Assembly: GCA_025464625.1 (NCBI GenBank)
Contig: JAOAUZ010000003.1
Location: forward strand, 1-64,000
Reading direction: 5' to 3'
Length of the DNA stretch: 64,000 nucleotides
From: Rickettsiales bacterium
GTDB lineage: Bacteria > Pseudomonadota > Alphaproteobacteria > Rickettsiales > SXRF01
The notes below the pieces were generated by a model. The model did not search any database. It worked only from the letters and a program-made list of their open reading frames with translations, and was not told where the DNA came from. The stretch's first letter is position 1, and the number at the start of each line of letters is the position of its first letter. The translations under genes and the position numbers were made by a program. Positions 32,506-42,348 of this stretch are shown piece by piece.

Positions 32506-33660
32506 ATGTATATAATTTCCCTTAAAATGTTGTTTGGTGATCGCGGTAAATATATAGCCATGATCGTGGGGGTTACCTTTGCCGCCCTAATTATGACCCA
32601 ACAACCTGCCATTTTGGTAGGTCTTCTCTCACGAACATATAGTTTTGTTGGTGATGTTTCCGAGCCTGACATTTGGGTTATGGATGCTGGAATACAATTC
32701 GTTGAAGAAAATAAACCCCTGCGCGATGTAGAATTAGGGCGGGTGCGTGGCATAGAGGGAGTAGCTTGGGCAATTCCCTTGTTCAAGAATATGGTGGCAA
32801 CCAAACTTCCTGATGGGAATACCAGATTTGTTGATATGACTGGGCTTGATGACGCTACTTTTGTGGGCGCGCCGAGCCGTATATTAGAAGGAAAATTAAC
32901 GGATCTGCGCCTCTCTGACGCTATTTTGGTTAGCGATGAAGCAGCAAAAACGCAGCTTCGTGTCAAAACTGCTGACGGTGGCACGCGTCCACTACTTACA
33001 GGTGATGTTATTGAAATAAATGACAAACGTGCTGTTGTGGTCGGGAAAATAAAAACAACTCGTAATTTTGTATTACAACCACAAATTTATACCACTTATT
33101 CCCGTGCGGTATTTTATTCTCCATCAACCCGCAAACATTTAAGCTATATATTGGTAAAAGCTAAAGATGGAGTAAATCTTGATGTTCTCAGCAAAAAAAT
33201 TGCTGAAGAAACAGGTCTTGCTGCTTATACGCAGGAAGCATTTGAGCAGCATAATCTTGAATATTGGATGAAAAGCACAGGTATTCCTATCAATTTTGGA
33301 ATTTCTGTTGCCCTTGGATTTTTGGTTGGGGCTGCCATAGTTGGTCAGACATTTTTTACTTTTGTGAATGAAAATACTAAACATTATGCCGCGTTAAAAG
33401 CTATGGGGCTGCGTAATGGAATTTTAGCGCGGATGGTGGTTCTGCAGGCACTAGTTGTTGGAATTATTGGTTATGGAATAGGGGTGGGGCTTACATCGCT
33501 ATTTGGGCTAAAATTTTATGATTCTATTTTAGCTTTCAGGATGCCACCAATATTATTGGTTTTTGCTGGTTTGGGAGTGCTTGCTATTGTAACAATTTCA
33601 GCGCTTTTTTCTATCCGCAAAGTTATAAAGATTGACCCAGCAACCGTGTTTAGGGGATAA
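32506..33660 (+). CDS. ABC exporter permease, DevC/MacB type
   Basis: 384 residues. One N-terminal transmembrane helix (about residues 17-40), a large periplasmic domain, then three C-terminal helices in the FtsX core (GFLVGAAIVGQTFFTFVNENTKHYAALKAMG and following). This is the DevC/MacB mechanotransmission topology. GGCGGA precedes the ATG. It is first gene of a permease-ATPase-adaptor set. Such systems move glycolipids, lipoproteins or peptides across the envelope, and the cargo here is unknown. Confidence 0.85.
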   Translation: MYIISLKMLFGDRGKYIAMIVGVTFAALIMTQQPAILVGLLSRTYSFVGDVSEPDIWVMDAGIQFVEENKPLRDVELGRVRGIEGVAWAIPLFKNMVATKLPDGNTRFVDMTGLDDATFVGAPSRILEGKLTDLRLSDAILVSDEAAKTQLRVKTADGGTRPLLTGDVIEINDKRAVVVGKIKTTRNFVLQPQIYTTYSRAVFYSPSTRKHLSYILVKAKDGVNLDVLSKKIAEETGLAAYTQEAFEQHNLEYWMKSTGIPINFGISVALGFLVGAAIVGQTFFTFVNENTKHYAALKAMGLRNGILARMVVLQALVVGIIGYGIGVGLTSLFGLKFYDSILAFRMPPILLVFAGLGVLAIVTISALFSIRKVIKIDPATVFRG

Positions 33661-33662
33661 GC

Positions 33663-34346
33663 ATGAGTGCTGTAATTTGCCGTAATGTTATCAAAAATTT
33701 TACTGCTGGCGGTGATATAATTAACGTGATTCGCGGGGCGCAACTAGAGATAGAAAAAGGCGAGTTTTTCATGCTGGTTGGACCTTCTGGTTGTGGAAAA
33801 ACAACTCTAATTTCCATCATAGCTGGGATATTGCAATATGATGGTGGTGAGTGTGAAGTTATGGGGAATAATTATACCAGAATGAAGCCTGCTGAAATTC
33901 TGGATTTTCGTGCAAAAAATATAGGATTTATTTTTCAATCATTCCATTTGATACCAACCCTTACAGTGGCAGAAAATGTTTCAATTCCCCTTATTATAAA
34001 TAAGGCAAATCGTGGCATTGCAATGGAAAGAGCAAAACTTATGCTCGCAGAAGTAGGGCTTTCTGATAAAGTTGATTTGTTTCCTAATCAGCTTTCGGGT
34101 GGACAGCAGCAGCGTGTGGCGATAGCGCGCGCATTAGTGCATGAGCCAAAATTACTGGTTTGTGATGAGCCGACCAGTTCGCTGGATCACCATACGGGCA
34201 TGAAGATTATGGATATAATGAAGCTGATGCAGAAAAAACTTGGTACTACTCTGATTGTGGTATCGCATGATGAGCGTATTTTTAATTATGCCGATCGTAT
34301 CGCTCATATGGACGACGGAATGATAGTGAAGGTAGAATCTAAATAA
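33663..34346 (+). CDS. ABC exporter ATPase, DevA/LolD type
   Basis: 227-residue nucleotide-binding subunit. Walker A GPSGCGKTT (about residues 38-46), Q-loop IFQSFHLIPTLT, signature LSGGQQQRVAIARAL, Walker B LLVCDEPTSSLD and the H-loop IVVSHDERI are all intact. It starts two bases after the permease stop codon, so coupling is near certain. Confidence 0.93.
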   Translation: MSAVICRNVIKNFTAGGDIINVIRGAQLEIEKGEFFMLVGPSGCGKTTLISIIAGILQYDGGECEVMGNNYTRMKPAEILDFRAKNIGFIFQSFHLIPTLTVAENVSIPLIINKANRGIAMERAKLMLAEVGLSDKVDLFPNQLSGGQQQRVAIARALVHEPKLLVCDEPTSSLDHHTGMKIMDIMKLMQKKLGTTLIVVSHDERIFNYADRIAHMDDGMIVKVESK

Positions 34347-34361
34347 GATGGAAAAAATGAT

Positions 34362-35273
34362 ATGAAAATACTCGGTCGTAAAATTAATTTATCTATTATT
34401 GTGGCTGCTGTTGGTCTTGTTGGTGCTGTATTGTTTACCTTTACCAAAGGTAATCCACCACCACCGCCCTCCAACAATTTAGTTTCTCCTCCTGTTACCC
34501 CCTACACCCAATCTGTTTCTGGAACTGGGATTGTAGAAGCTAACAGCCGGAATATTGCAGTTGGTGTTTTTGTTTCTGGAGTGATAGCGGAAGTTAAGGT
34601 TAATGAGGGTGATAAAGTAAAGGCTGGTGATGTTCTATTAGTGACTGACACACGTTCTGCCGAATCAGATTTAGCAGTTGCACAGGCGAATGTAAAAGTA
34701 GCGCAGGCGCAGCTTGATGATGAAGATGATTTGCTCAAACGGTATAACAATCTGCAAGGTGGCGTTTCCATTAGTGTGACTCAAAAGCAGCGACAGATAT
34801 TTGTTGTACGCAAGGCAAAAGCTAACTTGGAAAGTGCAATAAGTGCGCTTGCTTCAGCGAAAGTTATGCTAAATAAGCACACTGTTACAGCTCCAATTGC
34901 GGGAGAAATTCTGAAAGTGCGGGTGAGGGCTGGCGAGTTTGCTTCTGCCGGCGCAAACTTTGCCCCGATTGTTATAGGTAATACCAGCCCGCTTAATTTG
35001 AGGGTGCAGATCGATGAAAATGATCTTTGGCGGTTTAATGAAAAAGCAATGGCAATCGCCTATCTTCGTAGTAACAAAGAACGTAAATATACTCTTAAAT
35101 TTATCCGCGTAGAGCCATTAGTACAGCCAAAAACCCAGCTCAGTGGTAATGCAACGGAGTTGGTTGATACGCGCATAATGGAGGTGGTTTATTCTATAGA
35201 TCCACTTCCAGATGCGCCGCTTTATGTTGGGCAACAATTAGATGTTTTTATTGATGCGACAGGTAAACAGTAA
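34362..35273 (+). CDS. HlyD/DevB-type periplasmic adaptor
   Basis: 303 residues. An N-terminal anchor (about residues 8-27) is followed by a proline-rich stretch (NPPPPPSNNLVSPPVTP), the lipoyl half EVKVNEGDKVKAGDVLLVTD, a coiled coil (about residues 108-165), the second lipoyl half VTAPIAGEILKVRVRAGEFA and a beta-barrel domain. It is third gene of the DevCAB-like exporter, 15 nt after the ATPase. It would connect the ABC transporter to an outer-membrane channel; the nearest candidate is the secretin that follows. Confidence 0.87.
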   Translation: MKILGRKINLSIIVAAVGLVGAVLFTFTKGNPPPPPSNNLVSPPVTPYTQSVSGTGIVEANSRNIAVGVFVSGVIAEVKVNEGDKVKAGDVLLVTDTRSAESDLAVAQANVKVAQAQLDDEDDLLKRYNNLQGGVSISVTQKQRQIFVVRKAKANLESAISALASAKVMLNKHTVTAPIAGEILKVRVRAGEFASAGANFAPIVIGNTSPLNLRVQIDENDLWRFNEKAMAIAYLRSNKERKYTLKFIRVEPLVQPKTQLSGNATELVDTRIMEVVYSIDPLPDAPLYVGQQLDVFIDATGKQ

Positions 35274-35397
35274 ATTTTTTTTTTACATAAAAATGGATAA
35301 TATATTGATTGAACAGTTGCATTATGTAAATACTAGATATAGTAATATATGTGAAATATATTACTTTGGTACAACTATATATAAGGTGTAGTAGATT

Positions 35398-37305
35398 GTG
35401 AAACAGGTGACAGCTCGACTTATATTGCTATTGTCTTGTACTATTTTGACCTCTAGTTGTGGCTTGGGCAAAAACTCTTTCCTTCATGATAAGCACGCTG
35501 ATCCGATTGATCGTGATGCTAATCTTACCCGTGAAGACTTCCGCGATATGCGTGATGTGGAGAGTTTAAAGAAGCCAGAAATAACCGCTAATCTTGGTAA
35601 TGTAGTAGAGCCACCGATTCCTGATCTCGCAGAAATTATAGCGGCACCGCCGCAGCCAAAAATTGGTGAGACACAGCTAGTTTCTTTGGCTGTTACCGAT
35701 GATGTTCCTCTTAAAGATGTGTTGATTGAGGTTGCCCGCCTTGCGAATGTGGATATCGACGTTGATTCCAGCATAACTGGTGGTGTTTCTCTGCGTGCAA
35801 CAGATAAACCTTTTAATGAGGTTATTGAGCGTATATCCAGCATGGCTGGGCTTCGCTATAATATGAAAAATGGTGTTCTGCGCATTGAGCGCGATACCCC
35901 ATACATAAAACTTTATTCTCTCGATTTGCTGAATAGCGAGCGTAGTGCTAATGGCAGCATCAGTGTTGGTGGTGCTGGCGGTGGTGCAGCTGGCGGAGGT
36001 GGTGGCTCTGGTGGTGGGTCAAGCTCGAGCATTACAGCAAGTTCCAACAGCGATTTCTGGTCAAAGTTTGAAGGCAGTATTGCTCAGATTTTGGCATATA
36101 CTCCAGCACAACGTACTTCGACGACAACCATTGCGGCGCAGCCAGCTCCTCCAGCTGCTGCAACTCAACAACCTTCTGCTTCTGGTGCAGCTTCTCCGCA
36201 ATCTCCAGCGATGAGACCAATGCAGGCTGCGGTTGTTGCTCCTGCTGCTCCACAACCATCTGCTGCTGCACCCGTCGCTGGTGCTAATGGCTCTTTTTAT
36301 GTTGTGAATCGTCAGGCATCGACACTTACTGTTTCTGGCACAGAAAAGCAGCATGAGATGATAAAGAAATTTTTGTCAAAAATTGTTGAAAACACTTCTT
36401 CACAGGTGTTGATTGAGGCGAAGATTGTAGAAGTTAGTTTAAGCGACAGCTATCAAAGTGGTATCAATTGGACTGCTTTTGGCGGAACTAGCCTTGGTTT
36501 TACAGGAAACATGGCTGCTGCGGTGAAGGCAACAACTGATAACACCGTTCCCACTATGACTGTTTTGAAGAATGATATTCTAAGAAGCGGTGCAGATCTT
36601 TCTGCTGCCGTTAAATTGCTGAATGAATTCGGTACGACCCGCGCACTTTCCAGCCCGCGCTTGAATGCGATGAATAATCAGCAGGCAGTATTGAGTTTTG
36701 TTGAGAATTTGGTTTATTTCAGGGTAACTTTAACTTCGACACCAGCAACTACGACTGGAACAACAACTACCCCAGGAACCGTAACCGCAGCCAGTGAAAG
36801 ACAGATAGAACCAGTTGGTATTATTCTAAATTTACAGCCATCAATAAATTCAGAAACCAACGAAATAACTCTTGGTGTCAGACCTACATTGAAGAGGCTT
36901 ATTAAATATATAGATGATCCTGGGTTTAAGATAAATCTTGCGCTGGCTCTCCAGACTTTTGATGTCACGACCGATGTGGGAAGGGCTTTGGCTGGTACGG
37001 TAAGCCAAGTTCCGCAGGTCGAAACCAAAGAGCTTGATTCAATTGTTAAAATTAAAAGTGGTCAGACGCTGGTAATTGGCGGTTTGCTGGAGGATAAGAT
37101 AACTAATAATGATGGTGGTATCCCATATGCCAGTGAAGTTCCGATAGTTGGTAACTTGTTTAAGTCGGTGGATAAAAAGAATAACAAAAAAGAATTGGTC
37201 ATTTTTATCCGCGCAACGATTGTTGGCAGTAATGGTTCTGCCGACTCATATGACAAAGCTGTGTATGAAAAATTTATCCAAGATCCACGTCCATTAAAAT
37301 TTTAG
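35398..37305 (+). CDS. Secretin-family outer-membrane lipoprotein (MshL/PilQ-like)
   Basis: 635 residues from a GTG start. The signal ends at a lipobox (TILTSSC), predicting a lipoprotein. An N0/STN-like domain (LVSLAVTDDVPLKDVLIEVARLANVDIDVD) is followed by an N1-type domain split by a long Gly/Ser then Ala/Pro/Gln-rich low-complexity region (about residues 189-295). The secretin core runs from SQVLIEAKIVEVSLSDSYQSGINW to LVIGGLLEDKITNNDGGIPYASEVPIVG. Secretins form the outer-membrane ring of type II/III secretion and type IV pili. No pilus or T2SS gene is present nearby, so it may serve the ABC exporter or a distant pilus system. Confidence 0.85.
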   Translation: MKQVTARLILLLSCTILTSSCGLGKNSFLHDKHADPIDRDANLTREDFRDMRDVESLKKPEITANLGNVVEPPIPDLAEIIAAPPQPKIGETQLVSLAVTDDVPLKDVLIEVARLANVDIDVDSSITGGVSLRATDKPFNEVIERISSMAGLRYNMKNGVLRIERDTPYIKLYSLDLLNSERSANGSISVGGAGGGAAGGGGGSGGGSSSSITASSNSDFWSKFEGSIAQILAYTPAQRTSTTTIAAQPAPPAAATQQPSASGAASPQSPAMRPMQAAVVAPAAPQPSAAAPVAGANGSFYVVNRQASTLTVSGTEKQHEMIKKFLSKIVENTSSQVLIEAKIVEVSLSDSYQSGINWTAFGGTSLGFTGNMAAAVKATTDNTVPTMTVLKNDILRSGADLSAAVKLLNEFGTTRALSSPRLNAMNNQQAVLSFVENLVYFRVTLTSTPATTTGTTTTPGTVTAASERQIEPVGIILNLQPSINSETNEITLGVRPTLKRLIKYIDDPGFKINLALALQTFDVTTDVGRALAGTVSQVPQVETKELDSIVKIKSGQTLVIGGLLEDKITNNDGGIPYASEVPIVGNLFKSVDKKNNKKELVIFIRATIVGSNGSADSYDKAVYEKFIQDPRPLKF

Positions 37306-37333
37306 AGTATAAAAGCTACAAGAGAGGTTTTTA

Positions 37334-38092
37334 ATGCTCACAAATATTCGTTATATACTTATAACCGCTTTGCGCGATTGGCTGTTCATTGGTTTGCTGA
37401 TAGGTATTTTAGTGGCAACAGCTATTTCTGCTACGCTTGGCAGCACAGCTTTCATTGAAGAAAAAGAGATGACCCTAACATTTGCTTCGGCATCAGCACG
37501 CTTGATTCTGATGACTGGGCTTATAGTTTTTGTGTGCTTTCATATTCGCAATGCTTTTGACACGAAGGAAATAGATGTAATCCTTTCCCGCCCGATTTCG
37601 CGCTCTAATTTGGTAATTTCTTATTGGCTGGGTTTTTCTTTCGTAGGTTTGTTGCTTACAGTTCCGATAGTGGCGATTATTGCTATTATAGGGGTGATGA
37701 ATATTGCTGGATTTGTAGGCTGGTCGGTGAGTATTGTGCTGGAAATGGGGCTTGTTGTTGCGCTGGCACTTTTCTCAGCGTTCACGATGCGTAGTGCGGT
37801 TACGGCTGTTCTTGGCTGTATGGGATTTTATGTTCTCTCACGGATGATGGCGTTTTTCGTATTTACATCTAATGCGGGCATGTTTAATGAACCTAAATTT
37901 ATTGGCTTGAAGTGGTCGTTGCAGGCTATTTCTACATTGCTGCCTCGCCTTGATTTTTTTGCCAAGAGCGAGTGGCTGGTTTATGGCTTTGTAAGCGCGC
38001 GCGACTGGCAGCTTTATGTGGCGCAGGCACTGATTTTTATACCACTATTGCTTGCTGCCACTATGATTGATTTCCGTCGTAAGCAGTTTTAG
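37334..38092 (+). CDS. ABC-2-like integral membrane permease
   Basis: 252 residues with about six hydrophobic helices, an N-terminal LRDWLFIGLLIGILVATAISATLGSTAF and a cytoplasmic loop DTKEIDVILSRPISRSNLVISYW. That loop is typical of ABC-2 permeases (the coupling segment around ILSRPISR). No dedicated ATPase adjoins it; the closest is the DevA-like gene at 33663. It lies 28 nt after the secretin gene and 2 nt before an unknown gene, so these three form a unit. Confidence 0.7.
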   Translation: MLTNIRYILITALRDWLFIGLLIGILVATAISATLGSTAFIEEKEMTLTFASASARLILMTGLIVFVCFHIRNAFDTKEIDVILSRPISRSNLVISYWLGFSFVGLLLTVPIVAIIAIIGVMNIAGFVGWSVSIVLEMGLVVALALFSAFTMRSAVTAVLGCMGFYVLSRMMAFFVFTSNAGMFNEPKFIGLKWSLQAISTLLPRLDFFAKSEWLVYGFVSARDWQLYVAQALIFIPLLLAATMIDFRRKQF

Positions 38093-38094
38093 TT

Positions 38095-38844
38095 ATGCCC
38101 GATAGCCAGAAAAAATTAAAATTACGAAATTTTATTCGTCATTATCTGTTACTAATGGTATTAGTTTTATTTCAGCTTGGCTATTGGTATAAGACTAAGC
38201 ATATTACTCCAGAAATGGGCATTGTCCCAGATGTGCCTGGTCGTCAGGCATTGCACGCAATGACGTTTGGTGATGATCAGTTTTATTTCCGTGTTCTGGC
38301 ATTCAATCTGCAAAATGCGGGTGATACTTTTGGTCGCTCCACATCATTACGTTATTATGATTTCAACAAACTTTATCTATGGTTCAATTTGTTGGATGAA
38401 TTAGATCCTAAATCCAATATCGTTCCTGCGATGGCAACATATTATTTCAGCCAGACACAAAACACAGCGGATGTACGCTATGTTGTTGATTATCTTTATA
38501 TCCATTCAACTCGTGATGTAGGCAGCAAATGGTGGTGGCTGGTGCAGGCCATTTATCTATCAATGCACAAGCTGGATGATAAAGATTTAGGTCTTAAAGT
38601 TTCTGCGCCGCTGGTGCATAAAGATGTACCTGTATGGGCTCAACAAATGGCGGCTGTGGTGCGCGAAAAACGTGGTGAAATGGAAGATGCCTATAATATC
38701 ATGCAGACCATTAAAGAGCGTGCTGAAGCTAAAGATATTAAAGATATGGATCTAAAATATATGACTTATTTTATTAAGGAGCGTCTTGGTAAATTAGAAA
38801 AAATCCAAGATTCAAAAGATAAAAAAAGTGATTCCAAACAATAA
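38095..38844 (+). CDS. Unknown membrane-anchored protein
   Basis: 249 residues that I do not recognise. One N-terminal transmembrane helix (about residues 15-31, HYLLLMVLVLFQLGYWY) is followed by a soluble, largely helical, aromatic-rich domain. KWWWLVQAIYLSMHKLDD and WAQQMAAVVREKRGEMEDAYNIMQTI suggest TPR-like helical pairs. The C-terminus is lysine/aspartate-rich. It is probably anchored in the inner membrane facing the periplasm. It is translationally tied to the ABC-2-like permease (2-nt gap), so it is likely its partner. Confidence 0.6.
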   Translation: MPDSQKKLKLRNFIRHYLLLMVLVLFQLGYWYKTKHITPEMGIVPDVPGRQALHAMTFGDDQFYFRVLAFNLQNAGDTFGRSTSLRYYDFNKLYLWFNLLDELDPKSNIVPAMATYYFSQTQNTADVRYVVDYLYIHSTRDVGSKWWWLVQAIYLSMHKLDDKDLGLKVSAPLVHKDVPVWAQQMAAVVREKRGEMEDAYNIMQTIKERAEAKDIKDMDLKYMTYFIKERLGKLEKIQDSKDKKSDSKQ

Positions 38845-39703
38845 AATATTTAGTGCATTTTTGCATAATCGTGCAGTTATTAGCTTGACTGGCGATGATA
38901 CAATAGATTTTCTGCAAGGCTTGATAAGCAATGATGCTAGACCATTGGCTAATGGGAACTCTATTTACGCTGCGCTACTTTCTCCACAAGGAAAATTTTT
39001 GCATGATTTTTTTCTGATACCATGGTGTGATAAAATTCTTATTGATGTTAGTACAGAAAGAGCAGGTGATTTACTTGCTAGGTTAAAAATATATCGCCTA
39101 CGCTCAAAAGTTGAAATAGCAATTGATGAATCACTATGTGTTGCTACATTTTGGAATGGAATTATAGAAGAAGCTGAACAGAGAAATTCTAAGATATATA
39201 TAGATCCGCGCTTGCCAGAAATTGGGTATAGGGCGATAGGAACAAAAGATTCTATAAATGATTTTATTCAGAAAAATTCATGTAAATTAGTAATGGAAGA
39301 AGAATATGAACGTTTTCGGCTTTCACTTTCAGCGCCTGATACTCGCGATATGATAGTTGAAAAATCATTGCTTATGGAATGTGGTTTTGAAGAGCTGCAT
39401 GGTGTGGATTTTTCCAAAGGATGTTATGTCGGTCAGGAAGTGACGGCGCGCAGTAAATTTCGTGGGCAGGTTCGTAAATCGTTTTATAAAGTACAGGCGG
39501 ACACAGCCTTACCAACTATTGGAACATCAATAATGGCAGGAGATAAATCTATTGGTGAGCTGCGTACATCGCTTGGTGATACAGGGATTGCATTGATTCA
39601 TAATGATGAATATGAAGTTGCAAAAAATGCTAATGTTGATTTCTTATGTGGTGGTATAAAAATAAGGCTTGACCTTGCTATTTGGATAAAAAATTCAAAA
39701 TAG
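38828..39703 (+). CDS. ygfZ: YgfZ/GcvT-type folate-binding protein for Fe-S proteins
   Basis: Helps assemble or repair iron-sulfur enzymes using tetrahydrofolate; the mitochondrial counterpart is IBA57. 291 residues. The diagnostic KGCYVGQEVTAR motif is intact. N-terminal GDDTIDFLQGLISNDARPL and SPQGKFLHDFFL are typical. The only start giving the conserved N-terminus is a GTG at 38828, which overlaps the previous gene by 17 bp. Confidence 0.88.
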   Translation: MIPNNKIFSAFLHNRAVISLTGDDTIDFLQGLISNDARPLANGNSIYAALLSPQGKFLHDFFLIPWCDKILIDVSTERAGDLLARLKIYRLRSKVEIAIDESLCVATFWNGIIEEAEQRNSKIYIDPRLPEIGYRAIGTKDSINDFIQKNSCKLVMEEEYERFRLSLSAPDTRDMIVEKSLLMECGFEELHGVDFSKGCYVGQEVTARSKFRGQVRKSFYKVQADTALPTIGTSIMAGDKSIGELRTSLGDTGIALIHNDEYEVAKNANVDFLCGGIKIRLDLAIWIKNSK

Positions 39704-39741
39704 CCTCTTTTATTTTATTTTAAATAAGCTATATTGATAGC

Positions 39742-40389
39742 ATGCTCAAAGACATGACAGTACTAGAACAAAAAATGGATGTAGCAGATATTAATTCTTC
39801 TGCTAATTCGGGTGTTAATTATGGAGCCGTGTGTCGCGCAGGTTCACTCGCTGGCAAGTTTATAGTAGCTTCGCCCTCCTTGCAGGAATCCTGCTTTACC
39901 CGCTCTGTGATTTATATGTGTGTACATAATGAATCTGGTGCTATGGGGGTTATTGTCAACTACCCGATAGAAAATGTAGGAGTGGATGATATTCTTGAAC
40001 AATTGAATATGGAAAATGCTGCTGCTCGTAGCCTTCCTGTGCATTTTGGTGGACCAGTGGAAAGCAATCGCGGTTTTATCATACATAGTGATGAATTCAC
40101 TGAGAGTGGAGTTATTTTCCAGAAAGATGGGGTTGCTGTAACTTCTAATGCGGATGTGTTACTGGCGATGTCTAAGGGAGGCGGTCCAAAACAGAGCCTT
40201 CTTGCGCTGGGATATGCTGGCTGGACGGCTGGTCAGTTAGAATCAGAAATGGAGAGCGGTAGCTGGATTGTAGTTTCAGCAACAAAACAATTACTTTTTG
40301 AGACTGATAACGAGATGAAATGGAGCCTTTCTATCGCTTCTCTGGGGTTTGATGTAGGGCATTTCTCCAACTCTGTCGGTCACGCTTAG
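39742..40389 (+). CDS. UPF0301 (YqgE/AlgH) family protein
   Basis: 215 residues. The conserved core begins LAGKFIVASPSLQESCFTRSVIYMCVHNESGAMGVIVN and includes HFGGPVESNRGFIIHS and ALGYAGWTAGQLESEM. It is a widespread family of unsettled biochemical function; AlgH was named for an effect on alginate regulation in Pseudomonas. A start at 39754 (MTVLEQ) is possible. It converges on phaC with a 3-bp gap. Confidence 0.9.
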   Translation: MLKDMTVLEQKMDVADINSSANSGVNYGAVCRAGSLAGKFIVASPSLQESCFTRSVIYMCVHNESGAMGVIVNYPIENVGVDDILEQLNMENAAARSLPVHFGGPVESNRGFIIHSDEFTESGVIFQKDGVAVTSNADVLLAMSKGGGPKQSLLALGYAGWTAGQLESEMESGSWIVVSATKQLLFETDNEMKWSLSIASLGFDVGHFSNSVGHA

Positions 40390-40392
40390 GAC

Positions 40393-42189
40393 TTACACCA
40401 TCACCTTAACATAACTTCCCGGCGCATCTTCGATTGGCTTCAGTTTTCCTGAACCTATGACGCGGGCAGGGACTTTACCGTCAGAAAATTTCATTTGCCA
40501 TTCATTCCAATCTTGCCACCATGAGCCAGCATGTTCTTTGGCGGATTCTAGCCATTTATCTGGAGATTTTGGCAGATCATCATTAATCCAATGACAATAT
40601 TTTTGTTTGGACGGCGGATTAATAACACCAGCAATATGACCAGATGCCGCAAGGACAAAGCGGATATCCCCTTTGAATATTTGTGTTGCGGCATAGGTTG
40701 ATTTCCATGGAGCTATGTGATCTTCACGAGTGGAAAGCATATATGTTGGGGTTGTTATAGTTCGCAGGTCAATCGGGACACCGCCAATGGTAAGTGCATT
40801 TGGTTTAACTAGCATGTTTTTCTGATACATGTTTCGTAAGTAAAAGCTGTGCATAGCAGCTGGCATACGCGTGGAATCGGAATTCCAATATAACAAGTCA
40901 AAGGGGAAGGGATCTTTGCCAAGCAGATAATTATTTACCACAAACGACCAGATAAGGTCATTGGCGCGCAGCATATTGAAGGTCATCGCCATTTCGCTGC
41001 CTTCCAGATAACCCTGCTGCGACATGCGTGTTTCAAGCAATTTTAGCTGTTCTTCATCAATAAAAACAGACAGCTCACCAGCCTCGGTGAAATCAATCAT
41101 GGTGGTGAGATACGTTATGGATTTCACGCGATCTTGCTGCTTTTTTGCATGTAGCCATGCCAAAGTGATAGACATTAAAGTCCCGCCGAGGCAATAAGCA
41201 AACACGCTAACCCCTTTTTCACCAGTTGCTTTTTCAATAGCATCAAGTGCGGCGAGAGGACCTTCCATCATGTAATCATCGAAGCCTTTCTTACTAAGCT
41301 TCTCATCAGGATTAACCCATGAAATAACAAATACGGTGTGTCCTTGATCCACCGCCCATTTCACGCAGGAATTTTCTGGCTGTAAATCAAGTATATAATA
41401 TTTATTTATCCAAGCTGGTATAACCAGAATTGGCGTTTTGTAGACATCTTTAGTGGTAGCTTCATACTGGATAAGCTCGATCAAATCATTGCGGAAAACA
41501 ACTTTTCCCTTGGTTACGGCAAGGTTTTTGCCAACAGTGAAAGCTGAATTATCGGTCATGCTGATACGGAGGCTGCCTTTACCACGTTCGATATCTTCTA
41601 GCAGGTTTTCCAAGCCTTTAACCAGATTCTCTCCATTACTATCAATGGTTGCTTTTAATACTTCAGGATTGGTCATCAGGAAATTGCTCGGGGACATCGC
41701 ATCTATAAACTGGCGAGTATAAAAATCAATCTTACGGGCATCGTGTGCTTCCAACCCTTCGACATCTTTTACTGAATTTTGTATCCAGCGGGCTGATAAT
41801 AAATACGATTGCTTGAGAAAATCAAAGACCGTATTTTGTTCCCACGCTACGTCTTTAAAACGGCGGTCACGGCTGTCTGGGGCTATAACAGGCTCTTGTT
41901 CCTCACCCAGAAGTCGTTGGGTGGTTTTTTGCCACAAATACATATAATCCTGCCAGAGATTGACTTGTTTTTCCATCATCCCTAGAGGATTACTCATTAT
42001 TCTGGTGAATAATTCGGCGAAGGCATTGCCGATATTAAGTGGATCAATTGGGGTGTTGGTGGCATCCTGAGTCTGTCGTGACATGAATTCTTGCATAATT
42101 AGCTGACATTTTTCTGCAGCTCTTGCCATATTTCCTGCAAATTCAGCAGGATCGTGGGAAAATGTATGAGAACTATCGCTATCTGGCAT
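40393..42189 (-). CDS. phaC: Class I poly(3-hydroxyalkanoate) synthase
   Basis: Polymerises 3-hydroxyacyl-CoA into storage polyester at the granule surface. 598 residues, class I size. The lipase-like box AYCLGGT holds nucleophile Cys333. The catalytic Asp is in STREDHIAPW and the His in SGHIAGVINPPSK. The N-terminal region (residues 1-250) is the usual PhaC_N domain. No phaA, phaB, phaR or phasin gene is beside it, so precursors come from genes elsewhere. Confidence 0.95.
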   Translation of the reverse strand: MPDSDSSHTFSHDPAEFAGNMARAAEKCQLIMQEFMSRQTQDATNTPIDPLNIGNAFAELFTRIMSNPLGMMEKQVNLWQDYMYLWQKTTQRLLGEEQEPVIAPDSRDRRFKDVAWEQNTVFDFLKQSYLLSARWIQNSVKDVEGLEAHDARKIDFYTRQFIDAMSPSNFLMTNPEVLKATIDSNGENLVKGLENLLEDIERGKGSLRISMTDNSAFTVGKNLAVTKGKVVFRNDLIELIQYEATTKDVYKTPILVIPAWINKYYILDLQPENSCVKWAVDQGHTVFVISWVNPDEKLSKKGFDDYMMEGPLAALDAIEKATGEKGVSVFAYCLGGTLMSITLAWLHAKKQQDRVKSITYLTTMIDFTEAGELSVFIDEEQLKLLETRMSQQGYLEGSEMAMTFNMLRANDLIWSFVVNNYLLGKDPFPFDLLYWNSDSTRMPAAMHSFYLRNMYQKNMLVKPNALTIGGVPIDLRTITTPTYMLSTREDHIAPWKSTYAATQIFKGDIRFVLAASGHIAGVINPPSKQKYCHWINDDLPKSPDKWLESAKEHAGSWWQDWNEWQMKFSDGKVPARVIGSGKLKPIEDAPGSYVKVMV

Positions 42190-42348
42190 ATTCTGACATC
42201 ATGTCTATAATTGTTTCTCAAAAAACTAGGTAGTAATAACAAATAGACAATTGCATAAGCACATCCTCTGCTATATATCTTATCTAAACATGTTGTTAGG
42301 TTACCTGCAACTACTTAAAGTCATAATTTTACGCATTGGAACAGTATT

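Noticed and set aside
35281-35397. Promoter for the secretin gene
   Set aside because: The gap is very AT-rich and offers several weak -35/-10 pairs (for example TTGCAT near 35317); none stands out enough to call.
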